Source: Cymbidium sinense (Eukaryota; Streptophyta; Magnoliopsida; Asparagales; Orchidaceae). From it: a DNA stretch of 64,000 bases. The stretch lies in assembly GCA_021442155.1 (NCBI GenBank), contig CM038222.1, forward strand, positions 23,794,148 to 23,858,147, read 5' to 3'. This document shows, piece after piece, positions 12,791 through 24,454 of the stretch. The notes under the pieces were generated by a model. It was not told where the DNA came from and made no database searches. It was given only the letters and a program-made list of their open reading frames with translations. The stretch's first letter is position 1. The number at the start of each line of letters is the position of its first letter. Position numbers and translations under genes: made by a program.

Positions 12791-12836
12791 TCTCCATTGG
12801 AGCATTTGAAACCCATAAGACACCCATGATTCCTCC

Positions 12837-13067
12837 TTGGCAGCCACCTCCACACCTTCAACCAACCAAATCAAGCCAACTCACCTCCTCCTTGCCACAC
12901 ACGACTCGTTGAGATGGCCAGATGACCACTATAATCCAAGCCCGATCCCACTGTCCGATCAAGATGAAGGGGGGCAGGGGGAGGGAGGATATACACCCTC
13001 TTATTTCCACTCAATCATTCCTCAGAGCCCTAGCTACCCAAGACAAGTTGCTAAAGCCATTCCCTAA
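12837..13067 (+). other. Possible antisense ORF remnant in Tat 5' region, left
   Basis: A 76-codon open frame antisense to pol starts M-A-A-T-S-T-P-S-T. At the matching place in the right-hand copy, an antisense open frame also contains T-T-S-T-P-S-T. Both are Thr/Ser/Pro-rich with no recognisable domain. Antisense frames are known in some Tat elements, but the two frames diverge after the shared start, so this may be chance in C-rich sequence. Confidence 0.3.
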
Positions 13068-15114
13068 GCTCCCAAGCTTGTTCCACGATCAAAAAAGGCC
13101 ATTCCCATCTGTCCCAAAATAGGACACTCAAATTTCTGACCTAACATCCTCATTTCTCCATCAAACTCAAATTAACTTTGCACGCACCTTCCTTAGGCCT
13201 CGTCGAGAAAGAACGAACCATCTCCCAAGCTTCCTAAGCACTAGAGGTGGGATTTTGATCAAAGCTGAGCTCCAAATCATCATTTCATGGCCTTTTGAGT
13301 AAACATCGAGGAATTGATCCAATTGCTGCTCAATAAGGCTTCATCTCCAATAGATGAAGCTTCCTCAATCATTCAAGTTAACAGTTATGAGCTCCGATGA
13401 GGTATGCTTCCAAAATTGATCCTTAGGCAAAAATGGGTTGGAGCATTTTGAACAAAACTTGATCTCATTTAATCTTGATCATTAGATCCCCTCCAATCAA
13501 TGTCGTGAAGGTGTGGGAACCTTTTGGAGTTTATCTGGGATTTTGTAAGCTTAGATCAAGTGAGCAATGTAGGACAGAATTCATTCTCCCTCACTAGCAT
13601 GATGTTAGATCACGCACCATCTGTTCCATGTAATTAGAATGGATGATCGTGATTAGATCCACTAGATCGATCTGATCTAATCCTATTAAGCTATGGGATT
13701 AATCGTAGCCATCCGATCTTAGATTGAATGGTAGAAAAGAAAGCATGTCTTCCTCTGCCACATAGGCATTGAGTCAGATAAGTTTTAAGTAGTCAATCTC
13801 ACTACGCCACATGGAAAGCATGCCACATGACGCCAATAGGATTAGGCTTTAATTAAGCTTAATTAATCATTTTTAATGGCTAAAACTTCTAAAAATCATA
13901 AAAATCATAGAGAAATAAAAAATACAAATAAATACTCATTTTAAAGGTATTTCAAAATAGAATTAATTAAAAATAATCTTAACTAATTTTGAACATTAAT
14001 TAAGGTTTAATTAAAGTTTAATTACAAAAATTATTAGCTTAATAATACTTAATTACTTGAGGAATTAATCCCAAATTTTATGGGTTAATTTAATGGGATG
14101 ACCTCTGTCTCCCATGATTTTCTTAGAATTTATTTCTTACTTAATTAGAAAAATTGACAAACTAAACCTTAACTACTCTTTTAAGTTAATTAATGATTAA
14201 TTAATTTCATGAATAGTAATAAATTAGTTAATTAAGTTTATTAATCATTTTTCAATAGTAAGTGAACTAAGGAATAGGGTTGGGACCCCTTTCCCTAAGT
14301 TCATTTCACCCTTTTTTAAAATGAAATTAATTAAGATTTACCAAATTATTTAAATCACTTAAGTAAATTTAAATCATAATCACATCAGACCTTAATTAAT
14401 TAAATCATGGGGTAGATCTTTAGGTGTTTAAAAACCTAAAGGAGTTTAATGAAATTATGGTTAGTACACATTTATGGGAAAACCATAAGAGTAATTAATT
14501 AAGTCACTTAATCTAATTAAATATTAATCATGAGCCAATTGCGTAGGCCCCTTTTATTTCTAAGATCATTGCAATTTTCCATGCATATCATGTTGGCTCA
14601 TAATTATTTAGTTAATTACCTTAAGGTAACATAGGTAAGGGTAATTAATTCATCTAATTAAAGGTTCAACTTAATTAACCCATAAAATCAACTTAATTAT
14701 ATTTCTTTAAATTACTTCAAATCAGCAAGTGATGATTTCTCTTCTCCTTTTTAAACCAAATGAAATCCAAAACTTAATTAATAAAGAATCTTTGGTTTGC
14801 TTTAAATAATCTTATTTGATTTGATTATCCTTAAGAACTAGTTTGGTTGAATGAATCACATGCTTATATTTGATTGTCCTCTTTCCAATCATGTTAAATT
14901 TGGTATGTCATTTAAATTCATGCATACATCTTTTCAAAATCAAGTAAAATAAATTGGATTTCCTTTATGTAAGCTTGCATGTGTTGATTTAATCTAATAT
15001 ATGCGTGGCTTTTATCACTATTAAATACAAATATATTTTTCAAAAGCTTATAAATAAAGAGTAATATGTGTTATGATGCTAGTTATAAATACAGAAGAAA
15101 TGCTATGCTTATAA
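13068..15114. other. Non-coding AT-rich 5' region of left Tat copy
   Basis: No coding sequence. About 13.2-13.85 kb is mixed-composition DNA that could be part of an old LTR or leader. About 13.85-15.1 kb is AT-rich with many TTAATTAA words and matches, inverted, the stretch at 53.9-54.75 kb. Confidence 0.5.
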
Positions 15115-15930
15115 CTTAAGTGTATGAATGTCGAGTTCTCTTTCCTTTATTCATGTGTAGATTTGATTACCTCACTCCCCTAGTTTAACAATGGCACGTA
15201 CCCATTTGATTTCATTCTTATGATTTTCAACAGTAGATATTGGATAGAGCTTTAATTCATATATATAAATGATTCAATCAAAAAAATAAAATAAAATCTT
15301 TGCATGGTTTTCTTTCCCTCATTTATGTATACATCCATGTGTGTCCAAGAAAAGTAAGTATATAGTCTGGACATCCCAGGAATACGAGACTTTAGTTAGC
15401 CCCAAGGAGGTCATTTGATTACCTCACTTCCCTAGTTTAATAATGACATGTACTTGCCGATATCTTTGTACATGTATATGTATATGTGGTTAGTGAATGG
15501 AAATCCCATTTTACATTAAAATTGCATGCATTCATAATTGACTAACTGGTTGAATTAATTAGCCATATGATTTGGAGCTTTCTTCTTTTGTTCTTCTATT
15601 CAAATTTACATGTGTTTGAATGCAAATATGTATATAGTCTAAACATCCCAAGAATATGAGGCTTTAGCTAGCTCCAAGGAGGTCATTTAATTACCTCACT
15701 TCCCTGGTTTAACAACGGCACATGCCTATTTAATTTCATTCTTATGTCATTTTTGTATAAGTATTTGGATAAAGTTATAAATTAATATGAATAAATAATT
15801 CAATCAAATATATATAAATTCTAAACATGCAAATACATTCATCATTTAAGTGTGCTATAATATGATGCATGTATATATACACTTAGGATTAAATCATATG
15901 CATGTTACATGTGTTGGAAAGGAATGATTT
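15115..15930. repeat. ~270-bp tandem repeat, three units, distal Tat 5' region
   Basis: Three units share the block GGTCATTTGATTACCTCACT, then TTCCCTAGTTTAACAATGGCAC. The shared blocks fall near 15,165, 15,410 and 15,680. Units two and three also share ATATAGTCT-ACATCCCA-GAATA and GCTTTAG-TAGC-CCAAGGAGG. The inner junction of the right Tat copy (53,740) lies inside this repeat block. Confidence 0.7.
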
Positions 15931-16915
15931 AATATATGTCATGTGGTAGTAATTCAATTAAATTAGTCTTAAGATGCCTTTCATTTTGAATATGATTATT
16001 TAAAGTGAACCTAAATTAAAGATTAATTAAATCATTTAGTAAGTCATTCACTAAAGAGAACTAAATCAAATTAATATAGTTTGGAAAGTGACTTAAAGTA
16101 GGGATGAAAGAGGCAATCCTTTTTCCTCTCTTTATAACACTTAGTTGCTAAGTGTAATCAAATGAAAAAAACACAAATTAAAATTCTCAAATCAATTAAA
16201 CTACTTCATGTGAAATCAACCTTTCATGTTAAATTGAATCCTTCTACACTTAGAAAATACAACACTAATGCCTAACAAGACTTACCACACAAGCCTTAAT
16301 ACACACATTAGAATTAAGTCATCACTTCTCGCTCTAAGTTAGGACAGTGTATGCTGTGATGTATGTTTTGCTCTATGATGTACTATTTTAGATTGGATGT
16401 TAGGGTGTATGCTTCGTAAACTAGATGATAGGACAATATTAACCTAATCATATTTTTTGCAAGAGATTATGCTTAAGGGATACTTAAAAATAAATGTGAA
16501 TACTCTTTTTGCAAGTTGCTAAAATCCTTAAGCATAATCCAAGTTAGGACAGGTGGGCTTAGTTACCCATGTGTAGGGTGCTAAGTCCAAATTATGAATA
16601 CAATTGCTTTGGATTATATTTATATTTAGCTAACCTTTATTTTGCAGGTGTAGTTAGATTTACTTTCCCCACATAAATGTAATTTTTTCAATAGGATTTA
16701 GAAATAGTGATGTGAGGGATTAGGATGAGCATTGGACAAAAGGCTTTGTCCTAAAGTGCCCTGTGATGCCTTTAAAGCAAGCACCATCCAAATGAAAGAA
16801 GGAGCCAAATTAGAAATGGAGATATGAAGAAAGAAGACCCCCATAGCATTTAATAAAGTTATAATTATTCTTTCATATTCCAGGTTGTAAGGGTGAGCTT
16901 GCCTGCCACCAACCA
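15931..16915. other. Inner end of left Tat copy, AT-rich
   Basis: No recognisable gene. A 72-codon minus-strand open frame at 16,916-16,698 has no motif I know and ends at the junction with the CCCTAAA array. This ~1 kb has no counterpart in the right copy, which is truncated before it. Confidence 0.5.
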
Positions 16916-17410
16916 ATCTAAACCCTAACCCTAACCTTAAACCTAAACCCTAAACCTTAAACCCAAAAAACCATAAAACCTAAACAAATCCTAAACCACA
17001 AAACCCTAAACCTAAAACTAAAGCCTAAACCTTAAACCCTATAACCTAAACAAACCCTAAACCCTAAGCTAACCCTAAACCTTAATCCTTAAACCCTAAA
17101 AATCATAAATCCTATACCCTAAACACTAAACCCTAAACCCTAAACACTAAACCATAACCCTAAACCCTAAACCCTAAAACCCTAAACCCTAAACCCTAAC
17201 CCACTAACCCCTAAATAGGCAAACCTAAACCTAAATTAAAAAACCTAAAATAAAATAATAAAAATAAAATAAAACCTAAACTAAACCTACCTACCAAAAT
17301 AAAACAAAGATAAACTAATTAAGATAAACTAAAATAAAATATATAAAACCTATAAACTAAAATAAAATAAACCTAAAAATAAAAAAACCTAAAAATAAAA
17401 CTAAATAAAC
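16916..17410. repeat. CCCTAAA run grading into A-rich section
   Basis: Near-canonical heptamers run from the Tat junction to about 17,220, followed by CCTAAA/AATAAA words. C-rich strand on plus. Confidence 0.85.
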
Positions 17411-17447
17411 AAAGTAGAATGTTGGATCTAAATTTGTTCTTAGGAGA
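17411..17447 (+). pseudogene. GRP 3'-UTR tip, copy 2
   Basis: Only the last ~37 bases of the GRP fragment remain (GAATGTTGGATCTAAATTTG and following). Recognisable only by comparison with fuller copies; it shows that the unit loses sequence internally while keeping its place in the array. Confidence 0.55.
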
Positions 17448-18460
17448 AACCCCAAAACCCTAGTTGGACTAAGCTTGAAACTTAGGCCTAACCTAAACCC
17501 TAAACCCTAAACTCTAAAAAACCCTGAGCCCTAACTGGTATTAACCCACTGACCCTAAAACCCTGGGCTCTAGGCCCCTAAACCAGTCAAAACCAAAACC
17601 CTAGATCCACAACCCCAACCTACTGCCTACCCTAAACCCCAAACCAACCCAACCCTAACCCTAAACCAGAAGCTAAAATCTAAATCTAAACTGAATAAAG
17701 CCTAAAAATAAAATATATAAAAAATTTAAATAAATAAAATAAAATAAAAAACTAAAATCTAAACCTAAACCTAAATCTAAACTTAAAAAGAAAATAAAAT
17801 TAAAATAAAAACTAAACTAAAATAAAATAAACAAAAACCCGAACTAAACTAGAAAAATAAAAACCTAAATCAAATAAATCTAAGCCTAAAATAAAAATAA
17901 AATAAACTTAAAATAAAATAAAATAAAAACCTAAACCTAAAAAATAACAATAAAATAAACCTAAACCTAAACTAAAATAAATTAAGCTAAAATAAACAAA
18001 ACAAAAACCTAAACAAAAAATAAACTAAACCTAAACTTAAACCAAAACTAAATATCATAAAATAAACTAAAAATAAACCTAAACCTAAACTAAAAAATAA
18101 AACCTAAAAATAAACCTAAAATAAGAACCTGAAACCTAAACCTAAGAAAAGAAAATAAAAACCAAAACTTAAACCTAAAAATGAAAAATAAAACCTAAAC
18201 CAAAAAAAAATAAAATAAAAACCCAAACCGAAACCTAAAAAAAAAAAAAAACCAAAACCTAAAAAAGAAAATAAAAAAAACTCAACTAAAAAATAAACAT
18301 AAAGCTAAACCTAAACCTAAAAAAAATAAACTAAAATAAAAAACTAAACTAAAATAAATAAACGTAAAATAAATAAACTAAATTAAATAAAAATAAAAAA
18401 TAAACATAAATAAAATAAAATAAAATAAACTAAAATAAATAAAAAAATAAACTAAATAAA
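17448..18460. repeat. Telomere-like array: GC-richer variant then A-rich section
   Basis: About 17,450-17,680 is a CCCTGGGC/CCCTAGG-type GC-richer variant of the heptamer. From 17,680 the array is A-rich CCTAAA/AAATAAA. No coding sequence. Confidence 0.8.
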
Positions 18461-18505
18461 CAAAAGAAGAAATGTTGAATATGAATTTGTTCTCTACTTA
18501 CAAAT
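18461..18505 (+). pseudogene. GRP 3'-UTR tip, copy 3
   Basis: The stretch AAGAAGAAATGTTGAATATG followed by AATTTGTTCTCTA matches the terminal 3' UTR of the fuller GRP fragments. Confidence 0.6.
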
Positions 18506-20940
18506 AAAACCCAAAACTCGGACCCTGCTAAAACATGAATCTAAACCGAAAACCCTAAACCCTAAACCCTAAACCCTAAACCCTAAAACCCTAAACTCTA
18601 AACCCTAAACCCTAAACCTTAAATCCTAAACCCTAAACCCTAAACCCTAAACCCTAAATCATAAACCCTAAACTAAAAAAGCCTAAACCCTAAACCCTAA
18701 ACTCCAAACCCCAAACCCTAAACCCTAAACCCTAAACTAACCCTAAAAAGCTAAAAATTGAAATCTAAACTAAATAAAACCTAAAAAATAAAAAATAAAA
18801 AATTTAAACTAAAAGAAAATAATAAAATAAAATAAAATAAAACATAAACTAAACCCTGACCTAAACCTAAACATAAACCTATAAAGAAAATAAACTAAAA
18901 AATAAAAACTGAAATAAAGTAAAATAAATAAAAACTTAAACTAAACTAAGAAAATAAAAAAAACTTAAATAAAGTAAAAGATTAAACCTAAAATAATAAT
19001 AAAAAAACAAACCTCAAATAAAATAAAATAAAAACTAAATAAAAACCTAAACTTAAACATTAAACCTAAAATAAAACCTAAACCCTAAACTATAAAAAAA
19101 AACCAAAACCTAAAATAAAAATAAAATAAACCTAAAGCTAAACTAAAATAAGCTAAACTAAAATAAATAAACCTAAACCTATACTTAAAATAAACTAAAC
19201 CTAAACCTAAACTAAATAAAATGAAATAAACTAAAAATAAACCTAAACCTAAACTAAAAAATAAAACTTAAAAATAAACATAAAATAAAAACCTAAAACC
19301 TAAACCTAAAAAAAATAAAATAAAAACCTAAACCTAAACCTAAAAAAAAAAAAGAAATCGAAACCTAAAAAATAAAATAAAAATAAACTAAACTAAAAAA
19401 TAAACCAAACCATGAACCTAAACCTAAAAACTAAACTCAAGTAAAAAACCTAAACTAAAATAAATAAACCTAAAATAAATAAGCTAAATTAAATAAAAAA
19501 TAAACCTAACTTAAAATAAAAAATAAAAAATAAAATAAACTAAATAAACCTAAACCTACGAGTTTACTTAATTTCAAAAATAATAAAATAAAAAATAAAA
19601 AAAATTGTAACCCTAAACCCTAAATCTATAACCCTAAGTCCTAAATCCTAAACCTTAAAACCCTAAACCCTAAACCCTAAACCCTAAACCATTAAACCCT
19701 AAACCATAAACACAAAAACCTACAACCCTAAATCATAAACCCTAAACACCAAACCGTAAACCCTAAACCCCAAACCCAAATCCCTAAACACCAAAAACCA
19801 AAAAATGTAAACCTAAACTAAATAAAACCTAAAAATTTTAAAAAATAAAAAAACCTAAACAAAATAATTTAAAAAGATATAATTAATAAAAACCTAAACT
19901 AAAACATAAACCTAAACCTAAACCTAAACTTAAACCTAAACCTAACAAATAAAATAAAACATAAAAACTAAACTAAAATAAAATAAATAAAAATCTAAAC
20001 TAAACTAAAAAAATAAAATAAACCTAAAAATAAAAAACTTAAATAAAAAATAAAACATAAAATAAAAATAAAATAAAATAAAAACTAAATAAAAACCTAA
20101 ACCTAAAAAATAAACCTACAAATAAATAAAAAATAAACCCAAAACCTTAAACTAAAAAAAATCCTAAACCTAAAATAAATAAAATAAAATAAACCTAAAC
20201 CTAAACTAAAATAAATAAAACCTAAACCTAAACCTAAAATAAACTAAACTTAAAAAAACCTAAACTAAAATAAATATACCTAAAATAAATAAATTAAACT
20301 AACTAAAAATAAAAAAATAAACATAAATAAAAATTTAAAATAAAAGAAACTGAAATAAATAAAAAAATACACTAAATTAACTAAATAACCCAAAACATAT
20401 CGATTTACTGAATTTTAAAAAGAACATAAACCCTAAGCTAACCCTAAACCCTAAACCCTACAAAAAAACAAAAAATAACTTAAACCTATATATTTACTTA
20501 ATTTAAAAATAAACTTAAACTAAAATGTGAACCCTAAACCAAAAACCTGTGCCCTAAACTCTAAACCCTAACAAAAAAATAAGTCTAAAAATATAATCCT
20601 AATAAACCCCACTAAACTGGCTAAACCTGCACCTAACCTTAAACTCTAAAACCCTAAACCCCAGACTAAAAACCCTAAACCCTAAACCCTAAATCCTAAA
20701 CCCTAAACCTTAAAATTAAAAACTCTAAACCCTAAAGCGTAAACACTAAACCGTAATCCCTAAACCCTAAACCCAAAACCCTTACCCTAAACCCTAAACC
20801 CTACAACCCTAAACCCCAAACCCTAAACCATAAACCATAGGCCCTAAACCTAAACCCCAAACCCTAAACTATAAACCCAAAAAACCTAAAAACCTAAACC
20901 TAAACTAAATAAAACCTAAAAATGAAATAAATTAAAAAAC
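18506..20940. repeat. Composite telomere-like array with three boundary motifs
   Basis: Canonical CCCTAAA at about 18,545-18,745 includes some of the longest near-perfect runs in the window. An A-rich section runs to 19,550, with the boundary motif at 19,551-19,575. CCCTAAA variants follow to 19,795, A-rich to 20,395, then degenerate motif copies at about 20,396-20,415 and 20,482-20,505. Canonical repeats continue to about 20,880. No gene is present. Confidence 0.8.
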
Positions 20941-21131
20941 CTATGGAACTATGACAGAGGTTACTACTGTGGTGGTGGCAGATGGAGAGATCGGGGATAT
21001 GATGGTGGATCCCGCTACTTGAGAGGCGGGGTGATTCTTATGGGAACTGGAGAAACTTTATGTGTTACTTGGTTGATGAAAACTAAAGAAGAAATGTTGA
21101 ATCTAAATTTTCTCTTTGTTAGAAATAAAAC
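20941..21131 (+). pseudogene. GRP 3' fragment, copy 4 (internally deleted)
   Basis: Begins inside the glycine-rich tail, decoding to D-R-G-Y-Y-C-G-G-G-R and R-D-R-G-Y-D-G-G-S-R-Y. It then jumps directly to the last part of the 3' UTR (TGTGTTACTTGGTTGATGAA) and ends at the shared 3' junction. The RRM end and the middle of the UTR are deleted. Confidence 0.75.
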
Positions 21132-22455
21132 AAAAATCCTAAACCCTAAACTAAAACCTGAACATAAACCCTAAACCCTTAACCCTAAAATCAAAAAATA
21201 AAAAATAAATAAATAAAACACTAACCCTAAAACTAACCTTAAACCTAAAACCCTAAAACTAACCCTAAACCCTAAGCCCTAAACCTTTAATCCTAAAACC
21301 CTAAACCCCAAACGCTAAACCCTAAACACTAAACCCTAAAAAAACCTAAACCCTAAACCCCTCTAAACCCTAAACCCTAAACCCCTAATCCCAAACTGAA
21401 AAAAAACCTAAAACCTAAACTAAACTAATACTTAATAATAATAAATAAAAAAAACTTAAAACTAAATAAAATAAAACTAAACTAAACCTAAACTTAAATA
21501 AAATAAAATAAATAAAATAAATAAAAACTTAAATTAAACTAAAATACAAAATAAACCTTAGAATAAAAAACCTAAATAAAATATGAACTAAACGTAAAAT
21601 AAATACAAAATAAACCTAAAATGAGATAAAATAAAAACCTAATCCTAAAAAATAAACCTAAAAATAAATAAAAAATAAAACATAAAACCCTAAACTAAAT
21701 AAAAACTAAACTTAAAATAAAAATATAATAAATAAAATAAAATAAACCAAAACCTAAACTAAAATAAACTAAACTAAAATAAATAAAACCTAAACCTAAA
21801 GCTAAAATAAACTAAACCTAAACTAAATAAAATAAAATAAACTAAAAATAAATCTAAACCTAAACTAAAAAAATAAAATCTAAAAACAAACTAAAATAAA
21901 AACCCAAAACCTAAAGAGAAAAAAAATAAAATATAGACCTAAACCTAAATCTAAAAGTCAAAAATATAACCTAAACCTAAAAGATAAAATTAAAAAAAAA
22001 AACTCAACTAAAAAATAAACCTAAACCTAAACCTAAAAGACAAAGTAAAATAAAAACTCTAAACTAAAAAATAAATAAATCAAAAATAAATAAACTAAAC
22101 TAAATAGAAAAATAAACTTCAAAAAATTTAAAAAATAAAATAAACTAAAATAAATAAAAAATAAATTAAATAAATTAAATAAACATAAACCTACCAGTTT
22201 ACTTAATTTAAAAAATAAAAAAACCTAAACCATAAATCTTAAACCCTAAACCCAAAATCCTAAACATATAACATTAAACCTATAACCCTAAACCCTAAAC
22301 CCTAAAAAACCCTAAACCCTAAAAAACCCTAAACCTAAAACTCTAAACTTTAAACCCTAAACTGTAAACCCTAAACTCTAAACCCTAAACCCTAACCCAA
22401 AACCCTAAACCCTAAAAGCATAAAATGTAAAAGCCTAAACCCTAAAACCTAAACC
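21132..22455. repeat. Composite telomere-like array unit
   Basis: CCCTAAA variants run to about 21,410, an A-rich section to 22,186, the boundary motif CTACCAGTTTACTTAATTT at 22,191-22,209, then CCCTAAA again up to the P0 pseudogene. No coding sequence. Confidence 0.85.
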
Positions 22456-23298
22456 ACGATTGAGCTAATTTTTATGAAAGTAAATCTTAAAGAAGTCAGC
22501 GAAGAGGTTGAGAAATACAAAGTTGGTGCTCTGCCCATGTTGGTCTTGTTGCACCTATTGATATTGTGGTTCCCCCAGGTAGCATTGGTTTGGATCCATC
22601 ACAGGCCTCTTTCTTCTAGGTTCTATTGAAATTATCACCCCAGTTGAGCTGATTAATAAATGCGATAAAGTGGGATCTTTAAAGGCTGCTCTCCTCTCTA
22701 GCTGGGGACTAGACCATTCTCTTATGGACTTATCATCCAGTCTGTGTATGATGATGGTTTAGTGTTCAGTCCTGAGGTGCTTGACCTCACTAAAGATGAT
22801 CTCATCGAGAAGTTTTTGGCAACCCTTTTAATGATCACTTCTCTCTCACTGGCCCTCTCTTATCCCACCCTTGCTGCAGCGTCCCACATGTTCATGAATG
22901 CTTACAAGAATGTCCTCACCATCGTGATTACCACTAATTACACATACTCACAGGCCGAGAAGGTTAAGGAGTATTTGAAAGATCCTAGTAAATTTGATGT
23001 GGTATGCTGATGCTTCTACTCTTCTTACGCTGGTCCATTAATGGAGGAGAAGAAGGAAAACTTTGAGCGATCATGATATGGGTTTCTGCTTGTTCAACTA
23101 AGCTTTGTTGTCCTTCTATAAAATAAAATTTTATTATCTCTAGGAGTTAAATCAATTTTTGAAATACTATTTTTGTGAATTTTTCAATTACATTTTATTT
23201 TATCCTATTTTATTAGTTGTTATAGGATAATGTCTTATTTGATTTGGTAATTTCTTGTCTATTATGGAATCATTTGAGTTTAAAATTAAAAAAAAAAC
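22456..23298 (+). pseudogene. RPP0: 60S acidic ribosomal protein P0 processed pseudogene (5'-truncated)
   Basis: Decodes in pieces to P0 (uL10), the ribosomal stalk base protein. Visible are [15 protein letters not shown] near 22,485, then [16 protein letters not shown] and [13 protein letters not shown] in the 88-codon frame at 22,744-23,010, then [16 protein letters not shown]. After frameshifts the acidic C-terminal tail is readable as E-E-K-K-E and D-M-G-F-C-L-F-N-stop near 23,075-23,100. No introns are present, a 3' UTR follows, and a poly(A) at about 23,287-23,297 abuts CCTAAACCCTAAA. The first part of P0 is missing. It is a retrocopy inserted in telomere-like repeat. Confidence 0.9.
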
Positions 23299-23436
23299 CT
23301 AAACCCTAAATCCTAAGCCTTAATAGTAAACCATTAACCCTAAACACCAAATCCTAAACCTAAACCTAAAGTAACTAAATAAATTAAAAAAATAAACCTG
23401 AACCCTAAAACCTAATAAACAAACCTAAATCCTAAA
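23299..23436. repeat. Short CCCTAAA stretch between P0 and GRP fragments
   Basis: Degenerate CCTAAA/CCCTAAA words connect the P0 poly(A) to the next GRP fragment. Confidence 0.8.
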
Positions 23437-23925
23437 AATGCGTAGAACCTTGATAGCAGGAACATCACCGTAAAATAAACTCAGTCTAGATCTAGCGGTG
23501 GAGGCGAAGGCAGAGGTGACGCTAATCATAGTGTTGGTGGGGGATCTAGAGGTACTGGTGGATATGGAGGTGGTGGTCAGAGCAGTGGTGGTTATGAAGG
23601 TGGGAGGAACAATCGAGGTTATAGCCGTGGTGGTGGCGGAGGGAGAGATCGGGGATATAATGGTGGATCCCTCTACTTGAGAGGCCAGGGTGGTTCTGAT
23701 GGGAACGTGAGAAATTGAAGAAAGGCCGATCTGGTATGCTGCTTATGGAACTGTGTCTTTATAGTAGAGATGGTTCTAGTTATCTAGGGCTTTAGATTTG
23801 CTCTATGTGTGCTCATTTTTGATCTATGTCTCTACTTGTGTCTTAGAAAACTTAGTGTGTTACTTAGTTTATGAAATCGAGAAGAAGAAATGTTAAATTT
23901 TAATTTGTTCTCCATTAAAAAAAAA
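23437..23925 (+). pseudogene. GRP 3' fragment, copy 5 (full-length fragment)
   Basis: One of the most readable copies. The RRM end decodes as L-D-S-R-N-I-T-V with a stop, followed in one frame by Q-S-R-S-S-G-G-G-E-G and the glycine-rich tail with G-G-Y-G-G-G-G-Q-S-S-G-G-Y and R-G-Y-S-R-G-G-G-G-G-R-D-R-G-Y. It ends in G-S-D-G-N-V-R-N-stop near 23,717. The 3' UTR and poly(A) (23,915-23,925) follow. Family: plant GRP7-type RRM proteins, which bind RNA in nucleus and cytoplasm; the RNP1/RNP2 region is absent, so it cannot bind RNA. Confidence 0.85.
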
Positions 23926-24239
23926 CTAAAATCCTTAAACCCTAAACTAAAACTTGAACCCTAAACACTAAACCCTAAACCCTAAACCATAAACCCTAAA
24001 CTTTAAAACTTTAAAATAAAAAAATAAAAAAACTGTACCCTAAACCTTATGCCCTAAAATTAACCCTAAACTCTAAACCCTAAACCTATAACCCTAAACC
24101 CTAAATCTTAAACCCTAAAACCCTAAACCCTAAAATAAACCCTAAACCCTAAACTCTAAAACCCTAAAGCCCTAAAACAAACCTAAAAAACCCTAAACTA
24201 TAAACCTAACCCTAACCCTAAATCAACCTAAACCCTCTA
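23926..24239. repeat. CCCTAAA run
   Basis: Near-canonical heptamers with point changes between two GRP fragments. No coding sequence. Confidence 0.85.
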
Positions 24240-24454
24240 ATAAGTAGGCTGGGGTGGTTTGATGGGGAGGAAAGATGAAATGAAGTCTTTAGCGTGAGGA
24301 CATTCTAGTTATCTAAGGTTTTTAATTTGCCCTATGTGTGCTTATTTTTTATCTATGTCATCACTTCTATCCTAGAAAACTTGGAGTTTTTCTTCGTTGA
24401 TGTAATCGAGAAGAAGAAATGTTGAATCTGAATTTGTTCTCTTTTAAAAAAAAA
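24240..24454 (+). pseudogene. GRP 3' fragment, copy 6 (3' part only)
   Basis: Starts at the very end of the coding tail (GGCTGGGGTGGTTTGATGGG) and continues through the UTR to the shared TTCTCT-poly(A) end. The RRM end and most of the glycine-rich region are gone. Confidence 0.75.

Larger units (their letters stand above)
2290..16915 (-). mobile_element. Decayed Tat-lineage Ty3/gypsy element, left copy
   Basis: On the minus strand, from about 10.8 to 6.3 kb, the order is protease-like segment, reverse transcriptase, RNase H, second (archaeal-type) RNase H, integrase. The extra RNase H is diagnostic of the Tat lineage in plants. Every domain carries stops and frameshifts. I find no gag reading frame upstream of the protease and no convincing pair of LTRs, so the element limits are set only by the telomere-like repeats on each side. 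Whether the satellite at 2.3-3.8 kb belongs to the element or is a neighbour duplicated with it is open. Confidence 0.75.

Noticed and set aside
2290..16915. LTR pair of the left Tat copy
   Set aside because: By eye I could not match a same-orientation repeat between the two ends; the direct repeats found are internal tandem units, so no LTR limits are claimed.
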